Shown in pieces: positions 55,488 to 64,000 of a stretch of 64,000 nucleotides of DNA. Made by a program: the position numbers and the translations under genes. The notes under the pieces were generated by a model. That model ran no database searches. It was not told the DNA's origin and saw only the letters and a list, made by a program, of their open reading frames with translations. How positions within the stretch are numbered: the stretch's first letter is position 1; the number at the start of each line of letters is the position of its first letter. The DNA is from Alteromonadaceae bacterium XY-R5 (GTDB lineage: Bacteria > Pseudomonadota > Gammaproteobacteria > Enterobacterales > Alteromonadaceae): the NCBI GenBank assembly GCA_001660395.1, contig LXWE01000005.1, forward strand, positions 124,001-188,000. Reading direction: 5' to 3'.

Positions 55488-56201
55488 ATGCGTCCAAGCG
55501 GCAGAACAGCCAGTCAAATTCGTCCTGTAACTATCACCCGCAATTTTACCTGTCATGCCGAAGGCTCGGTACTGATTGAGTTTGGCAACACTAAGGTGCT
55601 GTGTAATGCGACGGTTGAAGAAGGTGTGCCGCGTTTTATGAAAGGCCAGGGCAAAGGCTGGATCACCGCTGAGTACAGCATGTTGCCGCGTTCTACCCAT
55701 ACTCGCTCTGATCGTGAAGCCGCTCGAGGCAAACAAGGTGGTCGCACATTAGAAATTCAGCGTTTGATTGCGCGTTCTTTGCGTGCAGCAGTCGATCTGA
55801 AATTGCTGGGTGAAAACACCATTATTGTGGATTGCGACGTTATCCAGGCCGACGGCGGCACACGTACGGCGTCTATTACCGGAGCCTGCGTAGCATTGGT
55901 AGATGCGCTTACGCATATGCGTAACAAGGGTATTCTGAAAACCAATCCATTGAAGCACATGATTGCGGCGTTATCTGTCGGTGTATACGAAGGTAATGCC
56001 ATTGCTGATTTGGAATATATTGAAGATTCCGCCGCGGAAACCGACATGAACGTAGTGATGACGGATACCGGCAAACTGATTGAAATACAGGGTACAGCTG
56101 AAGGCGAACCGTTCAGCTTTGAAGAAATGCATGAGATGCTGGAGCTGGCCAAGCATGGCCTGCGTGAGCTGTTTGATGCGCAAAAATCTGCATTAAATTA
56201 A
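55488..56201 (+). CDS. rph: Ribonuclease PH
   Basis: A 237-residue RNase PH from the ATG at 55488 (AAGGAAG five bases upstream, better than the GTG at 55482). Typical blocks are [36 protein letters not shown] (phosphate-binding arginines) and [20 protein letters not shown]. It trims tRNA 3' ends phosphorolytically. A TATAAT lies at 55429-55434, about 54 bases before the start, though without a good -35. Twelve bases separate it from pyrE. Confidence 0.97.
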   Translation: MRPSGRTASQIRPVTITRNFTCHAEGSVLIEFGNTKVLCNATVEEGVPRFMKGQGKGWITAEYSMLPRSTHTRSDREAARGKQGGRTLEIQRLIARSLRAAVDLKLLGENTIIVDCDVIQADGGTRTASITGACVALVDALTHMRNKGILKTNPLKHMIAALSVGVYEGNAIADLEYIEDSAAETDMNVVMTDTGKLIEIQGTAEGEPFSFEEMHEMLELAKHGLRELFDAQKSALN

Positions 56202-56213
56202 GAAGGTGTGGTA

Positions 56214-56855
56214 ATGCAAGATTATCAAAAAGAATTTATTGAGTTTGCTCTGGCCCGCAACGTGTTGCGCTTTGGTCAGTTTACCCTGAAATCCGGCCGT
56301 ACAAGCCCATATTTCTTTAATGCAGGGTTATTTAATACCGGTGGTGATCTGGCGCGTTTAGGCCAGTTTTATGCGGCAGCATTGCAGGCCTCTGGTATTG
56401 ATTATGATTTGCTGTTTGGCCCGGCGTATAAAGGGATTCCTATTGCAACCACCACGGCCGTTGCGTTGGCGGACAAACACGGGGTAGATAAGCCTTACTG
56501 TTTTAACCGCAAAGAAGCTAAAGATCACGGTGAAGGTGGTAACCTGGTTGGCAGTGCGCTGGAAGGTAAAGTCATGCTGGTGGACGATGTGATCACTGCT
56601 GGTACTGCGATCCGTGAATCTATGCAAATCATTGAAGCGAACGGTGCGACGCTGGCTGGCGTATTGATTGCACTCGATCGTCAAGAGCGCGGCAAAGGCG
56701 AACTTTCTGCTATTCAGGAAGTTGAGCGCGATTTCAACACGCAAGTGGTGTCGATTATCTGTTTAGCGGACCTAATTCAGTATCTGCAAGATAAGCCAGA
56801 AATGGCTGAACATCTTGCGAGTATTCAGCAATATCGCGCTGATTACGGTATCTGA
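56214..56855 (+). CDS. pyrE: Orotate phosphoribosyltransferase
   Basis: A 213-residue PyrE from the ATG at 56214 (AAGG eight bases upstream). The PRPP-binding loop is [16 protein letters not shown], and [17 protein letters not shown] plus [11 protein letters not shown] contact orotate and PRPP. It makes orotidine 5'-phosphate in pyrimidine synthesis. Cotranscribed with rph, as in enteric bacteria, but without the UTP-sensitive leader peptide arrangement being obvious between them. TusA follows after four bases. Confidence 0.97.
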   Translation: MQDYQKEFIEFALARNVLRFGQFTLKSGRTSPYFFNAGLFNTGGDLARLGQFYAAALQASGIDYDLLFGPAYKGIPIATTTAVALADKHGVDKPYCFNRKEAKDHGEGGNLVGSALEGKVMLVDDVITAGTAIRESMQIIEANGATLAGVLIALDRQERGKGELSAIQEVERDFNTQVVSIICLADLIQYLQDKPEMAEHLASIQQYRADYGI

Positions 56856-56859
56856 CCCA

Positions 56860-57126
56860 GTGACACAGACAGACATTCAGGCGTTATTTGATCAGGCAGA
56901 GCATCACCTGGATGCTCTGGGCCTGCGTTGCCCTGAGCCTGTGATGATGGTGCGTTTGCATATCCGCAAGATGGCCGATGGTGAGCTATTACTGGTGACC
57001 GCAGATGATCATTCGACGACCCGGGATATTCCCAGTTTTTGCCAGTTTATGGACCATACCTTAGTCGCAAAATCGACAGAATCTTCTCCTTACCGCTACC
57101 TCATTCGAAAGGGAAAAGCGGATTAA
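56860..57126 (+). CDS. tusA: Sulfur carrier protein TusA
   Basis: An 88-residue TusA starting at the GTG at 56860, four bases after pyrE; a longer reading to 56815 overlaps pyrE and lacks family support. The motif [14 protein letters not shown] contains the sulfur-carrying cysteine (CPxP), and the body [19 protein letters not shown] and [12 protein letters not shown] match the Escherichia coli protein. TusA relays sulfur from IscS to tRNA thiolation and other routes. A hairpin follows. Confidence 0.93.
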   Translation: MTQTDIQALFDQAEHHLDALGLRCPEPVMMVRLHIRKMADGELLLVTADDHSTTRDIPSFCQFMDHTLVAKSTESSPYRYLIRKGKAD

Positions 57127-57133
57127 TGTGACG

Positions 57134-57155
57134 CCGGGACTGTATGTCCCGGTTT
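57134..57155 (+). terminator. Terminator after tusA
   Basis: CCGGGAC (57134-57140) and GTCCCGG (57146-57152) form a 7-base stem with loop TGTAT, then TTT. It lies eight bases beyond the tusA stop. Confidence 0.7.
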
Positions 57156-57594
57156 AACATATTATTAAAACCTCTAGCCTTTTTGTTCAATTCAGAGCCT
57201 TTTGCATCCCTTTACATTTAGCTTCGCTAAGATGTTGATATTTTCGGCTGTTCTTTCATTGAATCAATTGCTTACCTCTTATTTGTTGTGTAAATGTGGG
57301 GCATTTGTTGATGAGATGTGTAATTCTTGTCATGAATAAAAATCACCATTTGTTGCCAGAACGTTAAAACTCTCCTTTAATTCTGCCTGAACATCACCTC
57401 TGTTTCATTCTGCCCCAGACCCGGAATTACAGCAGGGGACCCGAGATTCGTCTCCAGAAGAGACGAGAAATGAAAATAAAAATGGCAGATCTACCATCCG
57501 CTGGCGACCTACAACAGTCATCCCAGTGCTGGCAGAAATGGCTAATGGCACACGTGTCGTCTTCCGTGTTTTGATTTGTCACTGAGGAATTCTT
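57156..57594 (+). other. Long leader before the porin gene with a hairpin and a 34-codon ORF
   Basis: A 439-base gap without a supported gene. TCGTCTC/GAGACGA (57448-57454 and 57460-57466) forms a 7-base stem with a 5-base loop. Four bases later ATG at 57470 opens a 34-codon ORF (MKIKMADLPSAGDLQQSSQC... ending at 57574) that stops 20 bases before the porin ATG. Ribosome-binding potential comes only from the 3' arm of the hairpin (GAGACGAGA). This may be a regulatory leader; the ORF is not proven. Confidence 0.4.
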
Positions 57595-58875
57595 ATGAAC
57601 ATGATAAAAACAACCGTATTAGTTTCGAGTCTGTTGTCTGCATTTAGCTATGCTGATGCTACATCATTCCGCGAAGCCCTGACTCAGGGTAAAACGTCTG
57701 GCGCAATTCGAAATACGCTGGAGCTGTCTTCTTCTACCGACGCTCGTGCAGAGGGTGGTGCTTTCCAAAACTCTAAGTCAGGTATGTCTGCACTTGAGTT
57801 GAAATATGTGACACAGCAATATAACGGTTTGTCGTTTGGTGCCGTATTCCAGGCAGGCTGGGACTGGGGAATTCAGGATGAGTCAACTGGCCTGACGATT
57901 CAAGGCGGTGAAGATGATCACCGCATTACTATCAGCTCTGCAAACCTGCAAAACTTATATGTGGATTACAGCTTTGCTGCACAGGGTACGAATACTTCTA
58001 TTCGTTACGGCCGTCAGGACATCATTTCGCCGTTAATTATGCGTAGTGGTTTACAGCCCATGAAAGATGCATGGCAAGGTGTGGTTGTTACCAATACTGA
58101 CATCGATAAAACGGTGATCAAAGCGATGTATATTACTGACTGGATCATGCGTTATCAGGATGATGCCAGTGCGTCGATCACCCAAAACGACAAGCACTAT
58201 GATGATCCAATTTTATCATTATATGTGAACACCAAAGCGGTTGACGGTCTGAACATTGAAGCCCAATGGTTAGATTATCAGCAGGAGGGCGCGGTCGGTG
58301 ACGCACCTAGCAATGTTGGAGTTGCGGGTCCTTTCACAACTACCTTCCTTGCTGCGGATTATGATATCCCAGGTACGAGTTTCAGCGTTGGCGCTAAGTA
58401 TAACGGTGCTGATTTCGATAACTCTGAAGATTCAAGTATGTGGGGCGTTCATGGCTCAACCCTGGTAGGTCCGGTTAAAGTTACCTTGTCTTATGTATCT
58501 GTTGACGACAAAGCCAATATGCCTGGTACATTGGGTCACGTACCTTTATTCCGCTCTTACAACAATACGATTACAGATACTGAATTCTGGGCCGGTGTGG
58601 ACAGTACATCGGTGAACCTGGGGTATGATTTTGGTGTAAAAGGATTGGCGGCTAATCTGAACATCACTTCTATGTCTCAGAGTGACGAAGGGATTGCTAA
58701 CGGCGGTGTAAACTTTGATGGAGCATACGAAGTCAGCATTGATGCCAAATACAAAGTGGCAAGTGTGGATGGTTTATCATTGCGCTTAATGTTGGCACAG
58801 GCGAGTTACGATAGCGGCACTTATGCTGATAACGATATGACATATAGCCGTATCTTCGTCGATTACGCGTTCTAA
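57595..58875 (+). CDS. OprD-like outer-membrane porin
   Basis: A 426-residue barrel. A signal peptide (MNMIKTTVLVSSLLSAFSYA) is followed by a region typical of the OprD/Opr substrate-specific porins: SFREALTQGKTSGAIRNTLELSS, then IRYGRQDIISPLIMRSGLQPM, where R-Y-G-R-Q lines the channel. It ends YSRIFVDYAF with a terminal phenylalanine. Family members pass amino acids or short carboxylates. The acyl-CoA synthetase gene that follows suggests that small fatty acids such as propionate or acetate are the cargo. The ribosome-binding site is GAGGA, seven bases before the ATG. Confidence 0.85.
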   Translation: MNMIKTTVLVSSLLSAFSYADATSFREALTQGKTSGAIRNTLELSSSTDARAEGGAFQNSKSGMSALELKYVTQQYNGLSFGAVFQAGWDWGIQDESTGLTIQGGEDDHRITISSANLQNLYVDYSFAAQGTNTSIRYGRQDIISPLIMRSGLQPMKDAWQGVVVTNTDIDKTVIKAMYITDWIMRYQDDASASITQNDKHYDDPILSLYVNTKAVDGLNIEAQWLDYQQEGAVGDAPSNVGVAGPFTTTFLAADYDIPGTSFSVGAKYNGADFDNSEDSSMWGVHGSTLVGPVKVTLSYVSVDDKANMPGTLGHVPLFRSYNNTITDTEFWAGVDSTSVNLGYDFGVKGLAANLNITSMSQSDEGIANGGVNFDGAYEVSIDAKYKVASVDGLSLRLMLAQASYDSGTYADNDMTYSRIFVDYAF

Positions 58876-58898
58876 TATCGCGTTCATCACATGATTTG

Positions 58899-58924
58899 AA
58901 AAGGCCCGTTGTGGGCCTTTTTTA
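58899..58924 (+). terminator. Rho-independent terminator after the porin gene
   Basis: AAAAGGCCC (58899-58907) pairs with GGGCCTTTT (58913-58921) around a 5-base loop, and the T-run continues. It separates the porin transcript from prpE. Confidence 0.92.
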
Positions 58925-59066
58925 TTTAATTTCTATATTTATCATTCAATTAGTTCGACATACGCCATAAGTCGTATCTTCTTTTTGTGCCAATTAGCTA
59001 GATTATCATCAATCTGCTGGTGCGACGGTTGCCAGCGTTGCTTATGCTAGTGAAAGGTATTTTGTT

Positions 59067-60965
59067 ATGTCGTATCAAGAGGTATATCGCCAGTCTTTAC
59101 AGGACCCCGTCGTCTTTTGGCAAGAAAAATCCCAGGCTTTGCCCTGGTTTCAGTTTCCTTCTCACATTCTGACTCAGGATGAAAATGGCAGCGATCGCTG
59201 GTTTGCCGATGGCAAGATGAACACCGCTTATATGGCCCTGGATCACCACGTCGAGCAAGGGCTTGGTGAACAAATCGCCCTTATTTATGACTCGCCCGTT
59301 ACTGCCACCAAAAAGGTACTTTCTTACCTGCAATTACGCGATCAGGTGGCGCAGTTTGCCGGTGTGCTGAGGTCACTTGGGGTCGGCAAAGGCGACCGGG
59401 TGGTGATTTATATGCCGATGGTGCCAGAGGCAGCCATCGCTATGCTGGCAGTGGCCAGGTTAGGGGCGGTGCATTCGGTAGTCTTTGGTGGCTTTGCGCC
59501 CCATGAACTGGCGGTACGTATTGATGATGCACAGCCTAAGGTGATTGTGAGTGCCAGTTGTGGGGTGGAAGTGGGCAAGGTTATTCAGTATAAGCCTATG
59601 CTGGATCTGGCCATAGAACAGGCCGAGCATAAACCAAAACACTGTGTTGTGTTACAACGCCCCCAGGCAAAGGCGCTGATGTTAACGCCTAGAGACTTAG
59701 ACTGGCATGAACAGATGGCAGTCGCTAAACCGGCGGAATGTGTACCTGTAAACGCGACCGACCCACTTTATATTTTGTATACCTCGGGCACCACAGGTAA
59801 ACCAAAAGGGGTGGTAAGAGATAACGGTGGCCATGCCGTTGCGCTTCATTATTCCATGTCTGCTATCTACGCGATGGAGCCAGGGCAAGTATTCTGGGCT
59901 GCCTCGGATGTCGGTTGGGTTGTAGGACATTCCTATATTGTGTATGGACCATTATTGGCTGGGTGTACCAGCATTCTTTACGAAGGTAAGCCTGTAAAAA
60001 CACCGGATGCAGGCGCATTCTGGCGAGTTGTCGAAGAATATGGTGTAACGGTTTTATTTGCTGCACCTACTGCGTTTCGGGCGATTAAGAAAGAAGATCC
60101 TGAAGCGCGCTTAATACAAAACTATGATATTTCCTCTCTCCAACGAATCTATATGGCAGGCGAAAGACTTGATCCTCCAACCTATGACTGGACGTGTGAA
60201 AAAACCAAAACGCCGGTCATTGATCATTGGTGGCAAACGGAAACGGGTTGGGCAATTTGCGCGAATCCAATGGGAATTGAACCTTATCCGAGTAAGCCTG
60301 GCTCTGCGACATTGCCAGTTCCTGGATTTGATGTGCAGATACTCAATAGTTTAGGTGAGCAACTGCCTGCAGGGGAGCAGGGCGCTATTGCAATTAAACG
60401 GCCGTTACCTCCCGGATGTCTACCCACAATATGGGGAGATTTCGCCCGTTTCGAAAGCGGTTATTTGCAAGATTATCCCGGTTATTATTGCTCAGGTGAT
60501 GGCGGTTACAAGGATGCAGAGGGATATGTGTTTGTTATGGGACGTACTGATGATGTTATCAATGTAGCTGGCCACAGATTATCAACCGGTGAAATGGAAG
60601 AAATCGTAGCAGCGCATCCTGATGTGGCGGAATGTTCAGTGATCGGCGTTCAGGATGAACTGAAAGGTCAGGTACCTGTGGGGTTAGTCTTACTTAAAGA
60701 TGGCGCAATAATTAGTGAACAGGAATTGCAGCAGCAACTTATGCAAAGAGTCCGTGAGGAGATTGGGGCAATTGCCTGTTTAAAGCAGACCTTGATTGTT
60801 CAGCGTCTACCTAAAACACGCTCTGGGAAAATCCTGCGTAAATTATTGCGGCAGATAGCAGATGGTCAGGACTATATCGTGCCTTCAACCATAGATGATC
60901 CGGCAAGTTTGACTGAAATTGAACAGGCAATGGAGGCCAGAGGTTTGGTTAGAGTGGCGCGGTAA
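59067..60965 (+). CDS. prpE: Propionyl-CoA synthetase (PrpE-type acyl-CoA synthetase)
   Basis: A 632-residue AMP-forming acyl-CoA ligase. The P-loop is YTSGTTGKPKGVV, the A5-type motif is DHWWQTETGW, and the A10 lysine is in KTRSGKILRKLLR. The N-terminal SYQEVYRQSLQDPVVFWQEK and the general pattern match PrpE more than Acs. It activates propionate (and more weakly acetate) to the CoA thioester; the lysine in SGK is the site acetylated by Pat-type enzymes. It is separated from the methylcitrate genes, which are not in the window. Convergent with feoB. Confidence 0.88.
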   Translation: MSYQEVYRQSLQDPVVFWQEKSQALPWFQFPSHILTQDENGSDRWFADGKMNTAYMALDHHVEQGLGEQIALIYDSPVTATKKVLSYLQLRDQVAQFAGVLRSLGVGKGDRVVIYMPMVPEAAIAMLAVARLGAVHSVVFGGFAPHELAVRIDDAQPKVIVSASCGVEVGKVIQYKPMLDLAIEQAEHKPKHCVVLQRPQAKALMLTPRDLDWHEQMAVAKPAECVPVNATDPLYILYTSGTTGKPKGVVRDNGGHAVALHYSMSAIYAMEPGQVFWAASDVGWVVGHSYIVYGPLLAGCTSILYEGKPVKTPDAGAFWRVVEEYGVTVLFAAPTAFRAIKKEDPEARLIQNYDISSLQRIYMAGERLDPPTYDWTCEKTKTPVIDHWWQTETGWAICANPMGIEPYPSKPGSATLPVPGFDVQILNSLGEQLPAGEQGAIAIKRPLPPGCLPTIWGDFARFESGYLQDYPGYYCSGDGGYKDAEGYVFVMGRTDDVINVAGHRLSTGEMEEIVAAHPDVAECSVIGVQDELKGQVPVGLVLLKDGAIISEQELQQQLMQRVREEIGAIACLKQTLIVQRLPKTRSGKILRKLLRQIADGQDYIVPSTIDDPASLTEIEQAMEARGLVRVAR

Positions 60966-60972
60966 AATGAAA

Positions 60973-60992
60973 AACGCCCCGTTTGGGGCGTT
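60973..60992. terminator. Bidirectional terminator between prpE and feoB
   Basis: AACGCCCC (60973-60980) and GGGGCGTT (60985-60992) with loop GTTT. On the minus strand the stem is followed by a T-run, so it best serves feoB; on the plus strand it lies eight bases after the prpE stop. Confidence 0.85.
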
Positions 60993-61020
60993 AAATCAAG
61001 ATGAAAATTGGTCAGGTCGC

Positions 61021-62841
61021 TTAACCTATGACGTTGGCAACAAGCGCGGCGATAGCATAAGCCAATACACCATATGCCACGAATAATCCCCAGGCGATCC
61101 GACTTCTGCCGGTTTCTGCTCGCAACATAGCCACTGTAGCAACACACTGCAGTGCCACCACGTAAAACAAGAGTAAGCCAATACCTGCACCTAACGTCAG
61201 GCCATCCGCCTGAATATTGGCCGCCAGTCCACCGATGTTTTCATCTGCGCCATCGATGCCAAACATGGTACCCAGAGCACCAACAAATACTTCTCGGGCC
61301 AGGAAGGACATGATCATTGCTACGCCATAACGCCAGTCTAGACCTAATGGTTCGAAGATTGGCTCAATGATATGACCGATTTGGCCCAGCAAAGAATCTT
61401 TTAAACCCGCTCCCTGAGGGAAATAACCCAGCACCCAAATGCCTAACGAGATGAAGAATATCACCGGACCTGCGCGGCGAATAAACTGCATTCCTGCCGT
61501 AATGACTCGATGGAAAAGTGGTTTCCAATGAGGTAAGCGATAAGTGGGTAGTTCAAGGATAAACGGCATGTCCGTCAGGGTCTTGTCCTTCGCGGTTGTG
61601 CGATTCAGGATAAGGCTGACAATCAAAGCCGTCACAATACCGAACATATACAATCCAAAGAATGCAGCTCCCTGAAGATTAAAGATACCCAGGAAGTAAC
61701 TATCGGATGGAATAAGTACCGCAATTAACAGAGCGTAAACCGGCAAACGCGCAGAGCATGACATCAGCGGTATGGTCAGCATGGTAATCAATCGTTTACG
61801 CGGTGATTCAATCGTTCTGGCTGCCATAATTGCGGGAATTGCGCAGGCATGACCGGAAAGGTATGGAATAAAGCTTCTTCCGGATAACCCAAAGTAACTA
61901 AGGGGTTTGTGACAAATAAGGGCAGCGCGAGCCAGATAACCACTGTCTTCCAATAAGCCGATAATCAGGGTCAGCACCATAATTTGCGGTACAAACACCA
62001 AGAAAGAGCCTAATCCACCAAAGATGGCATCATTTAAGAAGTCAGTGAGCATTCCCTCACCGGTAAAAGCTGTAACACCAATGGCCATTTCGCCAATCAA
62101 ATATTCTACGCCATCCATTAACGGAGATGCCCAGGTAAAAATACTCTGGAACAAGAAGAACATAATGGCTAAAAACGCGACGCCGCCAAGTAAGTTGTTG
62201 AGTAAGAAGGTGTCGATGCGATTCTGGTTTTTCAGTACTAAATCTACGTTAATACCAAACTCTTTACTGAGTTGACGGGCGCGTTCTATCAGCGCTTTCT
62301 CGCTTTGGCTTTCCGCTGCTTCCTTAGCAGGTTCAGGCGGATTAGCGACCAGCTCAGGCAGTGCCTGCTTAAATTCAGCAATGCCGGTTAAAGCTTTTGC
62401 GGATAGCGCAAACACTGGGCTACCGAGCTTTTGAGACAGGGCGTCAGTGTCAATGCTATAGCCATAACGATGAACCTCATCGATCATATTCAGTGCGAAT
62501 ACAACCGGTTTATTATGTTTCGCTGCCAGGGCCTGAGCTTGTAACGCAAATACCAGACTGCGTTCCATTCGGGTGGCGTCGAGTACACAAACTACCAGGG
62601 CAGTATGCTCATCATGAACTGCTTCGTTCAGTTTTTCTATTGCGATTTCTTCATCGCGGGAAAGACTGTGAAGTGAGTAAGTTCCAGGAAAATCAACTAC
62701 TTCCAAATCTTTGAACTGACCGCTTTTCAGTTCAACTGTGACACCTGGAAAGTTAGCAACTTTCTGACGCAGGCCTGTAAGCTGATTAAATAAAAGGCTT
62801 TTTCCGCAGTTGGGCTTACCAACTAATATAATTCGTTTCAT
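61021..62841 (-). CDS. feoB: Ferrous iron transporter FeoB (short form)
   Basis: A 606-residue FeoB, clearly shorter than the 773 of Escherichia coli. The N-terminal G domain has G1 GKPNCGKS (8-15; usually GNPNCGKT), G3 DFPGTYSL, G4 NMID and G5 SA. After a helical linker come about eight membrane helices with the gate motif CSARLPVYALLI and the second gate QCVATVAML. It imports Fe2+ at the inner membrane, driven or gated by nucleotide hydrolysis. FeoA lies 65 bases upstream; no feoC is visible. The shortness comes from reduced loops and the linker, not from a frameshift. Confidence 0.93.
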   Translation of the reverse strand: MKRIILVGKPNCGKSLLFNQLTGLRQKVANFPGVTVELKSGQFKDLEVVDFPGTYSLHSLSRDEEIAIEKLNEAVHDEHTALVVCVLDATRMERSLVFALQAQALAAKHNKPVVFALNMIDEVHRYGYSIDTDALSQKLGSPVFALSAKALTGIAEFKQALPELVANPPEPAKEAAESQSEKALIERARQLSKEFGINVDLVLKNQNRIDTFLLNNLLGGVAFLAIMFFLFQSIFTWASPLMDGVEYLIGEMAIGVTAFTGEGMLTDFLNDAIFGGLGSFLVFVPQIMVLTLIIGLLEDSGYLARAALICHKPLSYFGLSGRSFIPYLSGHACAIPAIMAARTIESPRKRLITMLTIPLMSCSARLPVYALLIAVLIPSDSYFLGIFNLQGAAFFGLYMFGIVTALIVSLILNRTTAKDKTLTDMPFILELPTYRLPHWKPLFHRVITAGMQFIRRAGPVIFFISLGIWVLGYFPQGAGLKDSLLGQIGHIIEPIFEPLGLDWRYGVAMIMSFLAREVFVGALGTMFGIDGADENIGGLAANIQADGLTLGAGIGLLLFYVVALQCVATVAMLRAETGRSRIAWGLFVAYGVLAYAIAALVANVIG

Positions 62842-62906
62842 TAAACTACCTGAAAATCTTCCGTTTGCACCTGTGGCATGCGGGTGAGATTGGTCGTTCG
62901 ACCTGC

Positions 62907-63131
62907 TTAGCTAAGGGCGATTTTATTCGCGATGTCTCGTTCTAGAGAATAAACGCAGTCACCCAGTTGCACGACAAGAGGGCCCTGTAAAGGCGAACGT
63001 CGAATACAAATCACAGGTTGGCCCGGTGTGAATCCCATTTCGCTTAAGCGACTGGCAACCGCCGGACTCAGCGTATCGCTGAGTGAATCTATGCAGGCAT
63101 GGCTTTTGGATTGTAAATCCCACAATGTCAT
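62907..63131 (-). CDS. feoA: Ferrous iron transport protein FeoA
   Basis: A 74-residue SH3-like protein from the ATG at 63131 (GGAG six bases upstream), with the FeoA core LSDTLSPAVASRLSEMGFTPGQPVICIRRSPLQGPLVV. It is thought to bind FeoB and aid its assembly or activity. First gene of feoA-feoB, with a Fur box just before it. Confidence 0.92.
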   Translation of the reverse strand: MTLWDLQSKSHACIDSLSDTLSPAVASRLSEMGFTPGQPVICIRRSPLQGPLVVQLGDCVYSLERDIANKIALS

Positions 63132-63146
63132 GTCTTGCTCCAATCG

Positions 63147-63165
63147 TTAAATGATAATCATTGTC
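63147..63165 (-). promoter_or_regulatory. Fur box before feoA
   Basis: The 19-base site reads TTAAATGATAATCATTGTC on the plus strand and matches 15 of 19 positions of the Fur consensus GATAATGATAATCATTATC, including the palindromic core AATGATAATCATT. It ends 16 bases upstream of the feoA start, so iron-replete cells should repress feoA-feoB. Confidence 0.88.
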
Positions 63166-63432
63166 AGATAAATTCGCCTCAGTAACAATAGTTACGCCAT
63201 GAAAAGGTAGAAATTCCTTAGCAATGAGGAGAATCTTATATTCGTCCTTAGTCAAACGAATAGGGTAATAAATACAAGGCTATAGATCGGAATCTGGCAA
63301 GTTCAGTCTGATAAATAACCGATGGTTTGATAGCCTGCGTGCTGACGCGAGTTAGTTGAATGGCCTTCGCGTCTGATTGGAGTGCTTAAAGGAGATTGAA
63401 TGATAATGGTGTCGATACTTGTGTTTGACGCA
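63166..63432. other. Gap between feoA and the DUF3859 gene
   Basis: A stretch of 267 bases, just over 300 from the feoA start. It should hold the feoA promoter on its left side and the 3' end of the DUF3859 transcript on its right. I see no supported gene, no clear terminator and no repeat. Confidence 0.4.
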
Positions 63433-63864
63433 TCAGAACCCTCGGCTTTTCCAAAATCTGGCTTCGCCCAGTGCACTTTCAGGAATGATATCAAAGGTCT
63501 TTTCAGCCACAATTTGCCCTTCAATTTCTATGTGCATATGCCAGTCACCCAACTTGTCATCTAAAGGCAACCACAGCGTATCACCCAGATAGAATTGCCA
63601 GTCGTTAGAACTGACGTACTCTTCCCCCACAAAAGGCGCAAGGGGTTTGCCTTTATTGTTTAAAATCCCAGGGTGATTAATGGTGAACTGACACTTTTTA
63701 CCTTTGGCCCTAAGTGCTTTTAGGATAAAACCAAATTCTATTTCTGTTCTCGCAGGGATTTCCGTGGTGAAGGTTTGAATTTTGGGCAGGATTTTGGATG
63801 TTGCATCCCAATGGTCGTATATACCGTAACTAACAATGGAATATTCCGGTTTTGCTTTGGCCAT
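63433..63864 (-). CDS. DUF3859 family protein
   Basis: A 143-residue protein matching DUF3859: YSIVSYGIYDHWD at the start, EIPARTEIEFGFILKA near 34-49, then a beta-rich body with INHPGI and a closing WHMHIEIEGQIVAEKTFDI. This looks like an immunoglobulin-like sandwich. No signal peptide, so probably cytoplasmic. Function unknown. Transcribed towards feoA, possibly downstream of the partial gene at the window edge. Confidence 0.78.
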   Translation of the reverse strand: MAKAKPEYSIVSYGIYDHWDATSKILPKIQTFTTEIPARTEIEFGFILKALRAKGKKCQFTINHPGILNNKGKPLAPFVGEEYVSSNDWQFYLGDTLWLPLDDKLGDWHMHIEIEGQIVAEKTFDIIPESALGEARFWKSRGF

Positions 63865-63942
63865 GTTATGTCCCGAAGAAAAAATGCGATTATGGCAAAG
63901 AAGGAACTATGTCGGAAATGGAATGATAGTTTGGGCTTACGT

Positions 63943-64000
63943 TTATTCGTCAGCGCTATTTTTTGATGTTGTTGGGGCATGTAATTCTATGCCGGTGATG
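63943..64000 (-). CDS. C-terminus of a gene cut by the right edge
   Basis: On the minus strand an open frame enters from the edge and ends at TAA (63945-63943). The 18 visible residues are ITGIELHAPTTSKNSADE. The polar, disordered tail is plausible for a real C-terminus, and no stop interrupts it. Too short to identify. Confidence 0.3.
   Translation of the reverse strand, partial: ITGIELHAPTTSKNSADE

Noticed and set aside
57240-57340. Possible CRP sites in the porin leader
   Set aside because: Two TGTG-like half-sites were seen but neither has a proper TCACA partner at the right spacing.
57500-57560. Possible sigma54 promoter (TGGCAC) in the porin leader
   Set aside because: The downstream TTGCA-type element is missing at the required distance.
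63303-63524. Minus-strand open frame of 73 codons downstream of the DUF3859 gene
   Set aside because: It overlaps the DUF3859 coding end in another frame, lacks a ribosome-binding site and shows no domain-like pattern.

Overview
The window is one stretch of gammaproteobacterial chromosome. Gene content and order (rpmB-rpmG, coaD beside mutM, coaBC-dut-slmA, rph-pyrE, waaA with kdkA, kbl-tdh, imuA-imuB-dnaE2) fit a free-living marine or aquatic member of the Alteromonadales, most likely Alteromonadaceae; the genus cannot be fixed from sequence reading alone. Coding density is high. I see no rRNA or tRNA gene, no insertion sequence, no prophage and no CRISPR array.

Layout: 1-11.3 kb carries a PAP2-type phosphatase (after a probable diacylglycerol kinase cut by the left edge), an exported ATP-dependent DNA ligase, gph, a TauE/SafE permease, a cytochrome c5-like protein, a GAF-GAF-GGDEF-degenerate-EAL protein, rep, ubiK and ubiC-ubiA. 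At 11.3-14.7 kb lies the kbl-tdh-glpE-glpG operon, behind a perfect 8+8 palindrome. At 14.9-19.0 kb is a three-gene cassette: a PstS-like one-lobe protein, an outer-membrane barrel and a membrane GGDEF-EAL enzyme. At 19-30 kb is a lipopolysaccharide core / surface-glycan locus: three GT9 enzymes, a GT4 enzyme, waaA, kdkA, a capsule-synthesis-type transferase, a TagD-like cytidylyltransferase with a TagB/TagF-like glycerophosphotransferase, and a Wzi-like barrel. At 30-37 kb are housekeeping genes (coaD, mutM, rpmB-rpmG, radC, coaBC-dut-slmA), a TetR regulator with a palindrome on its promoter and a DUF1820 gene. At 38-43.4 kb is the SOS mutasome operon imuA-imuB-dnaE2 with a palindromic LexA box.

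At 43.5-52.1 kb are a 7TM hybrid histidine kinase with receiver and HPt domains, a TonB-dependent receptor, and a large FAD-binding oxidoreductase next to an acetoacetate-decarboxylase-like protein. At 52.2-57.1 kb are an alkyltransferase-like DNA-damage protein, an HD-GYP phosphodiesterase, a 59-residue small gene, yicC, rph-pyrE and tusA. At 57.1-61 kb are an OprD-like porin and a PrpE-type acyl-CoA synthetase. At 61-64 kb are feoB-feoA behind a Fur box, a DUF3859 gene and the tail of one more gene.

Three themes recur: cyclic-di-GMP turnover (three proteins), envelope glycan assembly, and DNA damage handling. The parts least explained by known systems are the PstS-like/barrel/GGDEF-EAL cassette, the flavoprotein plus decarboxylase-like pair beside a TonB receptor with a hairpin in its leader, and the glycerol-phosphate enzymes inside the LPS core locus.
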